Shown one piece after another: positions 12,216 through 24,087 of a stretch of 64,000 bases of DNA. The stretch spans positions 124,001 through 188,000 of the forward strand of contig MCGO01000056.1 of the NCBI GenBank assembly GCA_002104985.1. Reading direction: 5' to 3'. The stretch comes from Rhizoclosmatium globosum. Taxonomy: Eukaryota > Chytridiomycota > Chytridiomycetes > Chytridiales > Chytriomycetaceae. The translations under genes and the position numbers were made by a program. The notes beneath the pieces are model-generated. The model worked only from the letters and a program-made list of their open reading frames with translations, searched no databases and was not told the origin of the DNA. Positions within the stretch are counted from its first letter, which is position 1. The number at the start of each line of letters is the position of its first letter.

Positions 12216-12841
12216 AATAAAGATATTTCTATCTTGGTTAGTGTAGGTCTGGACGGAGTGAGCCATCTAAACATAAACAGTTTTTTGGATGAAGTACAAG
12301 AGTGAACTACCACGCTCATCGGGAAAGCTGGAACTAACTTGATGACTGACTGAATGTTTGCAATAATGGGCTGTAGTTGTTTCAATGAGATGCAGAGGTG
12401 ATTTCTTGATTCAAAAGGGGTTGGCAAACAGCCGAGGGAATCGGACACGCACACACACCGTGTAAAATAATAGTTATTTATTTATTGACTGTTTATTGAC
12501 GAAGATAGATTCACATAAATCCAACATAAATCCCAACAACTCCCAACAAGACTGAATACTCTGAGGATTAATCAGAAACGATCAAGCACTACAATTATCT
12601 GTCACAAAGAGTTAATATTCGGATGTGCGAAGTGTTTGAAAAGAAGCATACATATTTGGATGTTGAGCGGTGTCTAACTGTTGACAAACCAAAACGCGTA
12701 CTTCCTATCAAGTGGCATCGTCAGTCGCATGGATCTAGCAATATAATATGAATTAGTATTAGTGAGAGAGACATGCTTTAAAGCAAATTAGAGGAAAGGG
12801 CAGAATGTGATGAGATAACAGTCGCCAGCTGATTCAGTCCC
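12216..12841. other. Unit 2 flank; no gene seen
   Basis: Diverged equivalent of the ICMT 3' flank at 8,823-9,404, containing the same AT-rich landmarks. An ORF of 96 codons on the minus strand here (12,164-12,454) has no supporting features and lies over the ICMT relic. Confidence 0.55.
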
Positions 12842-13187
12842 TTGAACCAAAGGACCTCACAGCCAGACCAGTTGGACTGCTTGAACCAAACAGCAACCAG
12901 CCTACTAGTTGGCCGGCGTGACCTGGTGCCGTACCGCAAAACTAGCAGGTCCCATACGAGACCTCGACTCATAACCGCGTTAAATATACAAGGAAGCCGA
13001 GCTAATCTCCCTACTCGAGACGATCGCAAAGCCAGACTGTTGGACTGCTTGAAGCAAACAGCAACTAGCCCACTGATTGGCCGGCGTGACCTGGTGTCGT
13101 ACCGCAAAACCAGCAGCCTTTTTGAGGCTCTCCAGGTATACTTCTCTCGCTCGCTCAAATGGATATCCACCGCGAATTTGTGTGTCA
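12842..13187. repeat. 195-bp satellite, unit 2: one diverged plus one monomer
   Basis: Contains the diverged monomer and a single canonical monomer, accounting for the 195-bp shorter unit. The minus-strand ORF is accordingly 65 codons shorter than in unit 1. Confidence 0.9.
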
Positions 13188-13282
13188 CTTATCTTGTATT
13201 CATGGCCCGTCGAAGAAAGCCAACACGGTTCGTGAATGTTTGGAAGTTTGACAGTTTTGTTTGTTTTGTTTGTTTTGCCAAA

Positions 13283-15272
13283 ATGAACGACCAATTCATT
13301 GCAGACCTCACTGTTGACGCGTTTTTGAAAGAATTGGAATCAAGAGATCGTGGGTCTTTGTATGCAAAGTCGTCTGAAGCTATTTGGTTCCTCTATACCC
13401 AGGCATTGCAGAAAAGGAAGATGGAGCTGCGTAAAATAGGCGGTCTCACGAGACAGCTCAACACTCTAAGTCAAAGAGAAGTATGAAATCGAATGTTTAT
13501 ATTATTGGTAACACATCTAATTGTGATTGTGAATAAGGCCGGGAAGGTTGAATTTCGGGACTACTTTCGAAACCTGCGAAGCAACTTTGAGATATGTTTA
13601 AAGAATGCAGACGCGTCAAAATACGCCAATATTGTCCAAAGTTCTCTCAGCATTCATTCAGAGACTTTCCCAATACTCGTTGAATTGGCCGGATTGAAAC
13701 GACCCTCACAACAACCTGTCAAAATCCAAAAAGTACGACGTCTGAATGCAACAAGCAACGAATTTGAAGATCCGAACGTTGAAAATGTAGTGGTTGAATC
13801 TCGGGGGTATTCCCTAATTGTTGACGAGGAGGTCGAGAAGGAGAACCTTGGGTATTCATCAGGTTTCTTGCGATTCAGACAATAGTATATCAGCTTATTA
13901 ACGCTCCAAACTATAGAATCTTATCATGCAAACTACAACACGTCTCTGTTTGGAGGCTCCAGTCCTGTGTGCGAAGCTGTAATTGATATTAGTAGCTTCC
14001 AAGACCCGTTCCAAAAATGCTTCCTTGAAAACACTGCAACCAGAAGGAAAACTGTTAGTACTTGTCATTCTGTTATTCGAGAAGCTGTTTGCTATGCCAT
14101 CAAGCAAGGTAAAATGAAGGTGGACGATCCGTTGCTTGATATGGAACTTCCAGTTCTTGTGTCCAAGCTCCTTCTTTGCCGCAAGTTTACAGACACTGAA
14201 AAAACATTACTTTTTGTCTATGCCAAAAACTTCAGGCACGCTGCGTGTCATTCTGGCCGACCCCTCTATTCTACTTTTGAATTCAGCAAGTTCTTGGCTG
14301 GTATCGTCCTGGTTCTTCAGGCTCTTGCTCGTTACCCAGCTGAACTCTCAAATAAACAAGGACTGCGTGTCGAAAAGGAATTCATTGCTTCCTTTCTAGA
14401 GATGAAGGCGATGTCGAAGGCTGACTCGGCTTCGTTCTACACTTTGATTGGTGCGACTCGTTGCTCTGATCCTGATGGATTGACAGTGGCGCTGCTGGGA
14501 TCCATTCAAAAAGCTGATATAGTGAAGTCCATGAAACATCACCTTGAAGACATTGAAGATTTGACGAAAGAGTTCCTGTATAGATTTTTCGGTTACTGTA
14601 CACATGATGGAGACTTACTGGAGACTCTTCAGCAGCTTCTTGAACACTCATCGCGTTGGAGGGACTCTTTTGTGACGGAAAGACGAGTATTTCGTCTCTT
14701 TCCAGGAGTTCAAGCCGCACAACTCATCAGTAGATATATCCGAATTGTTAAAGAGATGGGAATCTCGAAGTTACTTAGTTTGCCTGAAGCAGTAGAGTTT
14801 CTTTCGACGCCTATCGAGTTGCTGATTGCATTTGGTAAAGATTCCTTCTCTTTCTTTTTTATTTTAATTCGTTTCTACTACAGGGGTGAAGCCAAAGCGA
14901 ATGATTCACTTTTGGGACTTGTATATGTCTGTTACACAATCTTATTTGGTTAACCGTGACGTGATTGAAAACCCTACATCGCGAAATGTGACGCAATCTT
15001 CAACAAAGATGAGTCGAAAAGTACGAATCTCGTTCAAAAACTCAAAAGGGGTACTTAAAGTATTGAACAAAGATTTGCACGTTGCACTTCACTGGACCGT
15101 TGCGGAATATTTGGAGAAAAGAGAGCTGAAGTGTGGAAATGAAAAGGAGTGGCTTTGTGAATTTTCTGAGGATGGTACGTTTCATAAGGATGACGAGGTC
15201 TTTGGACTTGAAGGTGTGGGATATGTTGCGGACATCATTCTTTCGATTGTGGATAAGATTACTTTAGAATAG
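13283..15272 (+). CDS. Unrecognised 609-aa protein, array copy 2
   Basis: Exons 13283-13480, 13538-13862, 13917-14834, 14884-15272. The translation is the same as copy 1 as far as I can read it; at the site corresponding to 11,022 this copy has C, a synonymous change. All three introns keep their donor and acceptor sites. Only one satellite monomer lies upstream, so this copy has the shortest proximal region of the four. Confidence 0.75.
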
Positions 15273-15402
15273 GAAAGTCGAATTAAGCGTAATTATTTTC
15301 TTTTCCCTTTTCTTTGAATGGAGTCGCATTAGTATAGCCCATTTGAAAAAGTTATCCTCCCCCAATTCTCCAACCTCTCCACACTTCCAGCGAAAGCTAA
15401 CA

Positions 15403-15457
15403 GGTTCAGATGGAATCTACTCCATCCTTCAACATCCTGTGGTGGGAATTGAGGAGA
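15403..15457 (+). pseudogene. ICMT 3'-end relic in unit 3
   Basis: Same internally deleted ICMT fragment as at 12,161, at the equivalent place in the next unit. Confidence 0.75.
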
Positions 15458-16083
15458 AATAAAGATATTTCTATCTTGGTTAGTGTAGGTCTGGACGGAG
15501 TGAGCCATCTAAACATAAACAGTTTTTTGGATGAAGTACAAGAGTGAACTACCACGCTCATCGGGAAAGCTGGAACTAACTTGATGACTGACTGAATGTT
15601 TGCAATAATGGGCTGTAGTTGTTTCAATGAGATGCAGAGGTGATTTCTTGATTCAAAAGGGGTTGGCAAACAGCCGAGGGAATCGGACACGCACACACAC
15701 CGTGTAAAATAATAGTTATTTATTTATTGACTGTTTATTGACGAAGATAGATTCACATAAATCCAACATAAATCCCAACAACTCCCAACAAGACTGAATA
15801 CTCTGAGGATTAATCAGAAACGATCAAGCACTACAATTATCTGTCACAAAGAGTTAATATTCGGATGTGCGAAGTGTTTGAAAAGAAGCATACATATTTG
15901 GATGTTGAGCGGTGTCTAACTGTTGACAAACCAAAACGCGTACTTCCTATCAAGTGGCATCGTCAGTCGCATGGATCTAGCAATATAATATGAATTAGTA
16001 TTAGTGAGAGAGACATGCTTTAAAGCAAATTAGAGGAAAGGGCAGAATGTGATGAGATAACAGTCGCCAGCTGATTCAGTCCC
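15458..16083. other. Unit 3 flank; no gene seen
   Basis: Copy of the flank at 12,216-12,841, including the ATTTATTTATTGACTG tract and the AATATTCGGATG segment. Confidence 0.55.
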
Positions 16084-16624
16084 TTGAACCAAAGGACCTC
16101 ACAGCCAGACCAGTTGGACTGCTTGAACCAAACAGCAACCAGCCTACTAGTTGGCCGGCGTGACCTGGTGCCGTACCGCAAAACTAGCAGGTCCCATACG
16201 AGACCTCGACTCATAACCGCGTTAAATATACAAGGAAGCCGAGCTAATCTCCCTACTCGAGACGATCGCAAAGCCAGACTGTTGGACTGCTTGAAGCAAA
16301 CAGCAACTAGCCCACTGATTGGCCGGCGTGACCTGGTGTCGTACCGCAAAACCAGCAGCCTTTTTGAGGCTCTCCAGGTATACTTCTCTCGCTCGCTCAA
16401 AATGATATCCACCGCGTTAAATATACAAGGAAGCTGAGCTAATCTCCCGGCTTGAGACGATCGCAAAGCCAGACTGTTGGACTGCTTGAAGCAAACAGCA
16501 ACTAGCCCACTGATTGGCCGGCGTGACCTGGTGTCGTACCGCAAAACCAGCAGCCTTTTTGAGGCTCTCCAGGTATACTTCTCTCGCTCGCTCAAATGGA
16601 TATCCACCGCGAATTTGTGTGTCA
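16084..16624. repeat. 195-bp satellite, unit 3: one diverged plus two monomers
   Basis: Same organisation as unit 1, with two canonical monomers and a minus-strand frame of 201 codons from 16,020 to 16,625. Confidence 0.9.
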
Positions 16625-16719
16625 CTTATCTTGTATTCATGGCCCGTCGAAGAAAGCCAACACGGTTCGTGAATGTTTGGAAGTTTGACAGTTTTGTTTG
16701 TTTTGTTTGTTTTGCCAAA

Positions 16720-18709
16720 ATGAACGACCAATTCATTGCAGACCTCACTGTTGACGCGTTTTTGAAAGAATTGGAATCAAGAGATCGTGGGTCTTTGTAT
16801 GCAAAGTCGTCTGAAGCTATTTGGTTCCTCTATACCCAGGCATTGCAGAAAAGGAAGATGGAGCTGCGTAAAATAGGCGGTCTCACGAGACAGCTCAACA
16901 CTCTAAGTCAAAGAGAAGTATGAAATCGAATGTTTATATTATTGGTAACACATCTAATTGTGATTGTGAATAAGGCCGGGAAGGTTGAATTTCGGGACTA
17001 CTTTCGAAACCTGCGAAGCAACTTTGAGATATGTTTAAAGAATGCAGACGCGTCAAAATACGCCAATATTGTCCAAAGTTCTCTCAGCATTCATTCAGAG
17101 ACTTTCCCAATACTCGTTGAATTGGCCGGATTGAAACGACCCTCACAACAACCTGTCAAAATCCAAAAAGTACGACGTCTGAATGCAACAAGCAACGAAT
17201 TTGAAGATCCGAACGTTGAAAATGTAGTGGTTGAATCTCGGGGGTATTCCCTAATTGTTGACGAGGAGGTCGAGAAGGAGAACCTTGGGTATTCATCAGG
17301 TTTCTTGCGATTCAGACAATAGTATATCAGCTTATTAACGCTCCAAACTATAGAATCTTATCATGCAAACTACAACACGTCTCTGTTTGGAGGCTCCAGT
17401 CCTGTGTGCGAAGCTGTAATTGATATTAGTAGCTTCCAAGACCCGTTCCAAAAATGCTTCCTTGAAAACACTGCAACCAGAAGGAAAACTGTTAGTACTT
17501 GTCATTCTGTTATTCGAGAAGCTGTTTGCTATGCCATCAAGCAAGGTAAAATGAAGGTGGACGATCCGTTGCTTGATATGGAACTTCCAGTTCTTGTGTC
17601 CAAGCTCCTTCTTTGCCGCAAGTTTACAGACACTGAAAAAACATTACTTTTTGTCTATGCCAAAAACTTCAGGCACGCTGCGTGTCATTCTGGCCGACCC
17701 CTCTATTCTACTTTTGAATTCAGCAAGTTCTTGGCTGGTATCGTCCTGGTTCTTCAGGCTCTTGCTCGTTACCCAGCTGAACTCTCAAATAAACAAGGAC
17801 TGCGTGTCGAAAAGGAATTCATTGCTTCCTTTCTAGAGATGAAGGCGATGTCGAAGGCTGACTCGGCTTCGTTCTACACTTTGATTGGTGCGACTCGTTG
17901 CTCTGATCCTGATGGATTGACAGTGGCGCTGCTGGGATCCATTCAAAAAGCTGATATAGTGAAGTCCATGAAACATCACCTTGAAGACATTGAAGATTTG
18001 ACGAAAGAGTTCCTGTATAGATTTTTCGGTTACTGTACACATGATGGAGACTTACTGGAGACTCTTCAGCAGCTTCTTGAACACTCATCGCGTTGGAGGG
18101 ACTCTTTTGTGACGGAAAGACGAGTATTTCGTCTCTTTCCAGGAGTTCAAGCCGCACAACTCATCAGTAGATATATCCGAATTGTTAAAGAGATGGGAAT
18201 CTCGAAGTTACTTAGTTTGCCTGAAGCAGTAGAGTTTCTTTCGACGCCTATCGAGTTGCTGATTGCATTTGGTAAAGATTCCTTCTCTTTCTTTTTTATT
18301 TTAATTCGTTTCTACTACAGGGGTGAAGCCAAAGCGAATGATTCACTTTTGGGACTTGTATATGTCTGTTACACAATCTTATTTGGTTAACCGTGACGTG
18401 ATTGAAAACCCTACATCGCGAAATGTGACGCAATCTTCAACAAAGATGAGTCGAAAAGTACGAATCTCGTTCAAAAACTCAAAAGGGGTACTTAAAGTAT
18501 TGAACAAAGATTTGCACGTTGCACTTCACTGGACCGTTGCGGAATATTTGGAGAAAAGAGAGCTGAAGTGTGGAAATGAAAAGGAGTGGCTTTGTGAATT
18601 TTCTGAGGATGGTACGTTTCATAAGGATGACGAGGTCTTTGGACTTGAAGGTGTGGGATATGTTGCGGACATCATTCTTTCGATTGTGGATAAGATTACT
18701 TTAGAATAG
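16720..18709 (+). CDS. Unrecognised 609-aa protein, array copy 3
   Basis: Exons 16720-16917, 16975-17299, 17354-18271, 18321-18709. The offset from copy 2 is exactly 3,437 bp over the whole gene, so there is no net insertion or deletion in exons or introns. The reading frame is intact. Confidence 0.75.
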
Positions 18710-18839
18710 GAAAGTCGAATTAAGCGTAATTATTTTCTTTTCCCTTTTCTTTGAATGGAGTCGCATTAGTATAGCCCATTTGAAAAAGTTATCCTCCCCC
18801 AATTCTCCAACCTCTCCACACTTCCAGCGAAAGCTAACA

Positions 18840-18894
18840 GGTTCAGATGGAATCTACTCCATCCTTCAACATCCTGTGGTGGGAATTGAGGAGA
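18840..18894 (+). pseudogene. ICMT 3'-end relic in unit 4
   Basis: Same internally deleted ICMT fragment as at 12,161. Confidence 0.75.
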
Positions 18895-19520
18895 AATAAA
18901 GATATTTCTATCTTGGTTAGTGTAGGTCTGGACGGAGTGAGCCATCTAAACATAAACAGTTTTTTGGATGAAGTACAAGAGTGAACTACCACGCTCATCG
19001 GGAAAGCTGGAACTAACTTGATGACTGACTGAATGTTTGCAATAATGGGCTGTAGTTGTTTCAATGAGATGCAGAGGTGATTTCTTGATTCAAAAGGGGT
19101 TGGCAAACAGCCGAGGGAATCGGACACGCACACACACCGTGTAAAATAATAGTTATTTATTTATTGACTGTTTATTGACGAAGATAGATTCACATAAATC
19201 CAACATAAATCCCAACAACTCCCAACAAGACTGAATACTCTGAGGATTAATCAGAAACGATCAAGCACTACAATTATCTGTCACAAAGAGTTAATATTCG
19301 GATGTGCGAAGTGTTTGAAAAGAAGCATACATATTTGGATGTTGAGCGGTGTCTAACTGTTGACAAACCAAAACGCGTACTTCCTATCAAGTGGCATCGT
19401 CAGTCGCATGGATCTAGCAATATAATATGAATTAGTATTAGTGAGAGAGACATGCTTTAAAGCAAATTAGAGGAAAGGGCAGAATGTGATGAGATAACAG
19501 TCGCCAGCTGATTCAGTCCC
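18895..19520. other. Unit 4 flank; no gene seen
   Basis: Copy of the unit 3 flank at a constant 3,437-bp offset; no separate feature found. Confidence 0.55.
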
Positions 19521-20061
19521 TTGAACCAAAGGACCTCACAGCCAGACCAGTTGGACTGCTTGAACCAAACAGCAACCAGCCTACTAGTTGGCCGGCGTGA
19601 CCTGGTGCCGTACCGCAAAACTAGCAGGTCCCATACGAGACCTCGACTCATAACCGCGTTAAATATACAAGGAAGCCGAGCTAATCTCCCTACTCGAGAC
19701 GATCGCAAAGCCAGACTGTTGGACTGCTTGAAGCAAACAGCAACTAGCCCACTGATTGGCCGGCGTGACCTGGTGTCGTACCGCAAAACCAGCAGCCTTT
19801 TTGAGGCTCTCCAGGTATACTTCTCTCGCTCGCTCAAAATGATATCCACCGCGTTAAATATACAAGGAAGCTGAGCTAATCTCCCGGCTTGAGACGATCG
19901 CAAAGCCAGACTGTTGGACTGCTTGAAGCAAACAGCAACTAGCCCACTGATTGGCCGGCGTGACCTGGTGTCGTACCGCAAAACCAGCAGCCTTTTTGAG
20001 GCTCTCCAGGTATACTTCTCTCGCTCGCTCAAATGGATATCCACCGCGAATTTGTGTGTCA
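19521..20061. repeat. 195-bp satellite, unit 4: one diverged plus two monomers
   Basis: Organisation identical to units 1 and 3. Confidence 0.9.
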
Positions 20062-20156
20062 CTTATCTTGTATTCATGGCCCGTCGAAGAAAGCCAACAC
20101 GGTTCGTGAATGTTTGGAAGTTTGACAGTTTTGTTTGTTTTGTTTGTTTTGCCAAA

Positions 20157-22146
20157 ATGAACGACCAATTCATTGCAGACCTCACTGTTGACGCGTTTTT
20201 GAAAGAATTGGAATCAAGAGATCGTGGGTCTTTGTATGCAAAGTCGTCTGAAGCTATTTGGTTCCTCTATACCCAGGCATTGCAGAAAAGGAAGATGGAG
20301 CTGCGTAAAATAGGCGGTCTCACGAGACAGCTCAACACTCTAAGTCAAAGAGAAGTATGAAATCGAATGTTTATATTATTGGTAACACATCTAATTGTGA
20401 TTGTGAATAAGGCCGGGAAGGTTGAATTTCGGGACTACTTTCGAAACCTGCGAAGCAACTTTGAGATATGTTTAAAGAATGCAGACGCGTCAAAATACGC
20501 CAATATTGTCCAAAGTTCTCTCAGCATTCATTCAGAGACTTTCCCAATACTCGTTGAATTGGCCGGATTGAAACGACCCTCACAACAACCTGTCAAAATC
20601 CAAAAAGTACGACGTCTGAATGCAACAAGCAACGAATTTGAAGATCCGAACGTTGAAAATGTAGTGGTTGAATCTCGGGGGTATTCCCTAATTGTTGACG
20701 AGGAGGTCGAGAAGGAGAACCTTGGGTATTCATCAGGTTTCTTGCGATTCAGACAATAGTATATCAGCTTATTAACGCTCCAAACTATAGAATCTTATCA
20801 TGCAAACTACAACACGTCTCTGTTTGGAGGCTCCAGTCCTGTGTGCGAAGCTGTAATTGATATTAGTAGCTTCCAAGACCCGTTCCAAAAATGCTTCCTT
20901 GAAAACACTGCAACCAGAAGGAAAACTGTTAGTACTTGTCATTCTGTTATTCGAGAAGCTGTTTGCTATGCCATCAAGCAAGGTAAAATGAAGGTGGACG
21001 ATCCGTTGCTTGATATGGAACTTCCAGTTCTTGTGTCCAAGCTCCTTCTTTGCCGCAAGTTTACAGACACTGAAAAAACATTACTTTTTGTCTATGCCAA
21101 AAACTTCAGGCACGCTGCGTGTCATTCTGGCCGACCCCTCTATTCTACTTTTGAATTCAGCAAGTTCTTGGCTGGTATCGTCCTGGTTCTTCAGGCTCTT
21201 GCTCGTTACCCAGCTGAACTCTCAAATAAACAAGGACTGCGTGTCGAAAAGGAATTCATTGCTTCCTTTCTAGAGATGAAGGCGATGTCGAAGGCTGACT
21301 CGGCTTCGTTCTACACTTTGATTGGTGCGACTCGTTGCTCTGATCCTGATGGATTGACAGTGGCGCTGCTGGGATCCATTCAAAAAGCTGATATAGTGAA
21401 GTCCATGAAACATCACCTTGAAGACATTGAAGATTTGACGAAAGAGTTCCTGTATAGATTTTTCGGTTACTGTACACATGATGGAGACTTACTGGAGACT
21501 CTTCAGCAGCTTCTTGAACACTCATCGCGTTGGAGGGACTCTTTTGTGACGGAAAGACGAGTATTTCGTCTCTTTCCAGGAGTTCAAGCCGCACAACTCA
21601 TCAGTAGATATATCCGAATTGTTAAAGAGATGGGAATCTCGAAGTTACTTAGTTTGCCTGAAGCAGTAGAGTTTCTTTCGACGCCTATCGAGTTGCTGAT
21701 TGCATTTGGTAAAGATTCCTTCTCTTTCTTTTTTATTTTAATTCGTTTCTACTACAGGGGTGAAGCCAAAGCGAATGATTCACTTTTGGGACTTGTATAT
21801 GTCTGTTACACAATCTTATTTGGTTAACCGTGACGTGATTGAAAACCCTACATCGCGAAATGTGACGCAATCTTCAACAAAGATGAGTCGAAAAGTACGA
21901 ATCTCGTTCAAAAACTCAAAAGGGGTACTTAAAGTATTGAACAAAGATTTGCACGTTGCACTTCACTGGACCGTTGCGGAATATTTGGAGAAAAGAGAGC
22001 TGAAGTGTGGAAATGAAAAGGAGTGGCTTTGTGAATTTTCTGAGGATGGTACGTTTCATAAGGATGACGAGGTCTTTGGACTTGAAGGTGTGGGATATGT
22101 TGCGGACATCATTCTTTCGATTGTGGATAAGATTACTTTAGAATAG
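20157..22146 (+). CDS. Unrecognised 609-aa protein, array copy 4
   Basis: Exons 20157-20354, 20412-20736, 20791-21708, 21758-22146; last intact copy of the array. Frame, splice sites and stop codon match copies 2 and 3. The unit that follows carries the longest satellite block and only the start codon of a fifth copy. Confidence 0.75.
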
Positions 22147-22276
22147 GAAAGTCGAATTAAGCGTAATTATTTTCTTTTCCCTTTTCTTTGAATGGAGTCG
22201 CATTAGTATAGCCCATTTGAAAAAGTTATCCTCCCCCAATTCTCCAACCTCTCCACACTTCCAGCGAAAGCTAACA

Positions 22277-22331
22277 GGTTCAGATGGAATCTACTCCATC
22301 CTTCAACATCCTGTGGTGGGAATTGAGGAGA
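22277..22331 (+). pseudogene. ICMT 3'-end relic in unit 5
   Basis: Same internally deleted ICMT fragment as at 12,161. Confidence 0.75.
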
Positions 22332-22957
22332 AATAAAGATATTTCTATCTTGGTTAGTGTAGGTCTGGACGGAGTGAGCCATCTAAACATAAACAGTTTT
22401 TTGGATGAAGTACAAGAGTGAACTACCACGCTCATCGGGAAAGCTGGAACTAACTTGATGACTGACTGAATGTTTGCAATAATGGGCTGTAGTTGTTTCA
22501 ATGAGATGCAGAGGTGATTTCTTGATTCAAAAGGGGTTGGCAAACAGCCGAGGGAATCGGACACGCACACACACCGTGTAAAATAATAGTTATTTATTTA
22601 TTGACTGTTTATTGACGAAGATAGATTCACATAAATCCAACATAAATCCCAACAACTCCCAACAAGACTGAATACTCTGAGGATTAATCAGAAACGATCA
22701 AGCACTACAATTATCTGTCACAAAGAGTTAATATTCGGATGTGCGAAGTGTTTGAAAAGAAGCATACATATTTGGATGTTGAGCGGTGTCTAACTGTTGA
22801 CAAACCAAAACGCGTACTTCCTATCAAGTGGCATCGTCAGTCGCATGGATCTAGCAATATAATATGAATTAGTATTAGTGAGAGAGACATGCTTTAAAGC
22901 AAATTAGAGGAAAGGGCAGAATGTGATGAGATAACAGTCGCCAGCTGATTCAGTCCC
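22332..22957. other. Unit 5 flank; no gene seen
   Basis: Copy of the flank in units 2-4. Confidence 0.55.
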
Positions 22958-23693
22958 TTGAACCAAAGGACCTCACAGCCAGACCAGTTGGACTGCTTGA
23001 ACCAAACAGCAACCAGCCTACTAGTTGGCCGGCGTGACCTGGTGCCGTACCGCAAAACTAGCAGGTCCCATACGAGACCTCGACTCATAACCGCGTTAAA
23101 TATACAAGGAAGCCGAGCTAATCTCCCTACTCGAGACGATCGCAAAGCCAGACTGTTGGACTGCTTGAAGCAAACAGCAACTAGCCCACTGATTGGCCGG
23201 CGTGACCTGGTGTCGTACCGCAAAACCAGCAGCCTTTTTGAGGCTCTCCAGGTATACTTCTCTCGCTCGCTCAAAATGATATCCACCGCGTTAAATATAC
23301 AAGGAAGCTGAGCTAATCTCCCGGCTTGAGACGATCGCAAAGCCAGACTGTTGGACTGCTTGAAGCAAACAGCAACTAGCCCACTGATTGGCCGGCGTGA
23401 CCTGGTGTCGTACCGCAAAACCAGCAGCCTTTTTGAGGCTCTCCAGGTATACTTCTCTCGCTCGCTCAAAATGATATCCACCGCGTTAAATATACAAGGA
23501 AGCTGAGCTAATCTCCCGGCTTGAGACGATCGCAAAGCCAGACTGTTGGACTGCTTGAAGCAAACAGCAACTAGCCCACTGATTGGCCGGCGTGACCTGG
23601 TGTCGTACCGCAAAACCAGCAGCCTTTTTGAGGCTCTCCAGGTATACTTCTCTCGCTCGCTCAAATGGATATCCACCGCGAATTTGTGTGTCA
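22958..23693. repeat. 195-bp satellite, unit 5: one diverged plus three monomers
   Basis: Three canonical monomers, so the minus-strand frame reaches 266 codons (22,894-23,694). This is the longest block in the window. Confidence 0.9.
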
Positions 23694-23790
23694 CTTATCT
23701 TGTATTCATGGCCCGTCGAAGAAAGCCAACACGGTTCGTGAATGTTTGGAAGTTTGACAGTTTTGTTTGTTTGTTTGTTTTGCCAAAATG
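23694..23790 (+). pseudogene. 609-aa gene copy 5, cut at its start codon
   Basis: The leader (CATGGCCCGTCGAAGAAAGC) and the TTTG microsatellite match the other copies, with one TTTG-type length change. The match ends at GCCAAAATG (ATG 23,788-23,790); from 23,791 the sequence is unrelated to the gene and instead belongs to a recombinase fragment on the other strand. Nothing after the initiator codon is left. Confidence 0.85.
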
Positions 23791-24087
23791 CAGACCCCAC
23801 CACTTAACCACTGCCAACGAAAACCTCTTCGATGGAGGAGCTTCGATGAACCGATACTGCGCACCTCCTCGTCGAAAGCAATGCGAGGAGTAGAAACCAC
23901 GTTTCCCATCAACAAGTTTGGTACACGACACTAGTTTCTGGAGGATGCGATCGCAGTCTTTTGTTTCGTCACCAAAATAGATTCGAGATCCCAAAATACG
24001 CGGTAGAAGCAAGTCGGCTGGTTCGACATTTGGCTTCCGTCTGCGTAAGATGTCGCGAATCTTATACGCATCCAAGTGTCAGGATAT
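23791..24087 (-). pseudogene. Crypton-type tyrosine recombinase fragment
   Basis: The minus strand encodes about 95 residues resembling the C-terminal catalytic part of Crypton/DUF3504 tyrosine recombinases. Visible pieces are LLLPRILGSRIYFGD, then YSSHCFRRGGAQYRF, which carries the His-x-x-Arg catalytic motif, then SLAVVKWWG. In this family the region after WWGGW carries the nucleophilic tyrosine; here the match ends at KWWG, where the sequence runs into array unit 5, so the tyrosine is missing. Upstream the frame is closed by a TGA at about 24,081-24,083, next to the junction with another gene fragment. The piece is broken at both ends and cannot be an active enzyme. Family call is from motif memory, not alignment. 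Confidence 0.7.

Larger units (their letters stand above)
8456..23790 (+). repeat. Tandem array, five units, 3,437-bp period
   Basis: Direct repeat array. Taking the ICMT-derived segment as unit start, the units are 8,456-12,160 (founder-like, longer ICMT piece), 12,161-15,402 (3,242 bp), 15,403-18,839 (3,437 bp), 18,840-22,276 (3,437 bp) and 22,277-23,790 (truncated). Unit order is ICMT 3' remnant, AT-rich flank, 195-bp satellite, 609-residue gene. Length differences are exactly 195 bp and come from satellite copy number. By eye the units are near identical; one visible difference is a synonymous T/C at 11,022 in unit 1. The low divergence indicates recent amplification or continuing homogenisation. 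Confidence 0.93.

Noticed and set aside
8456..23790. CRISPR-like array
   Set aside because: Repeats are kilobase-scale gene units and 195-bp satellites in a spliced eukaryotic genome; there are no short repeat-spacer units.
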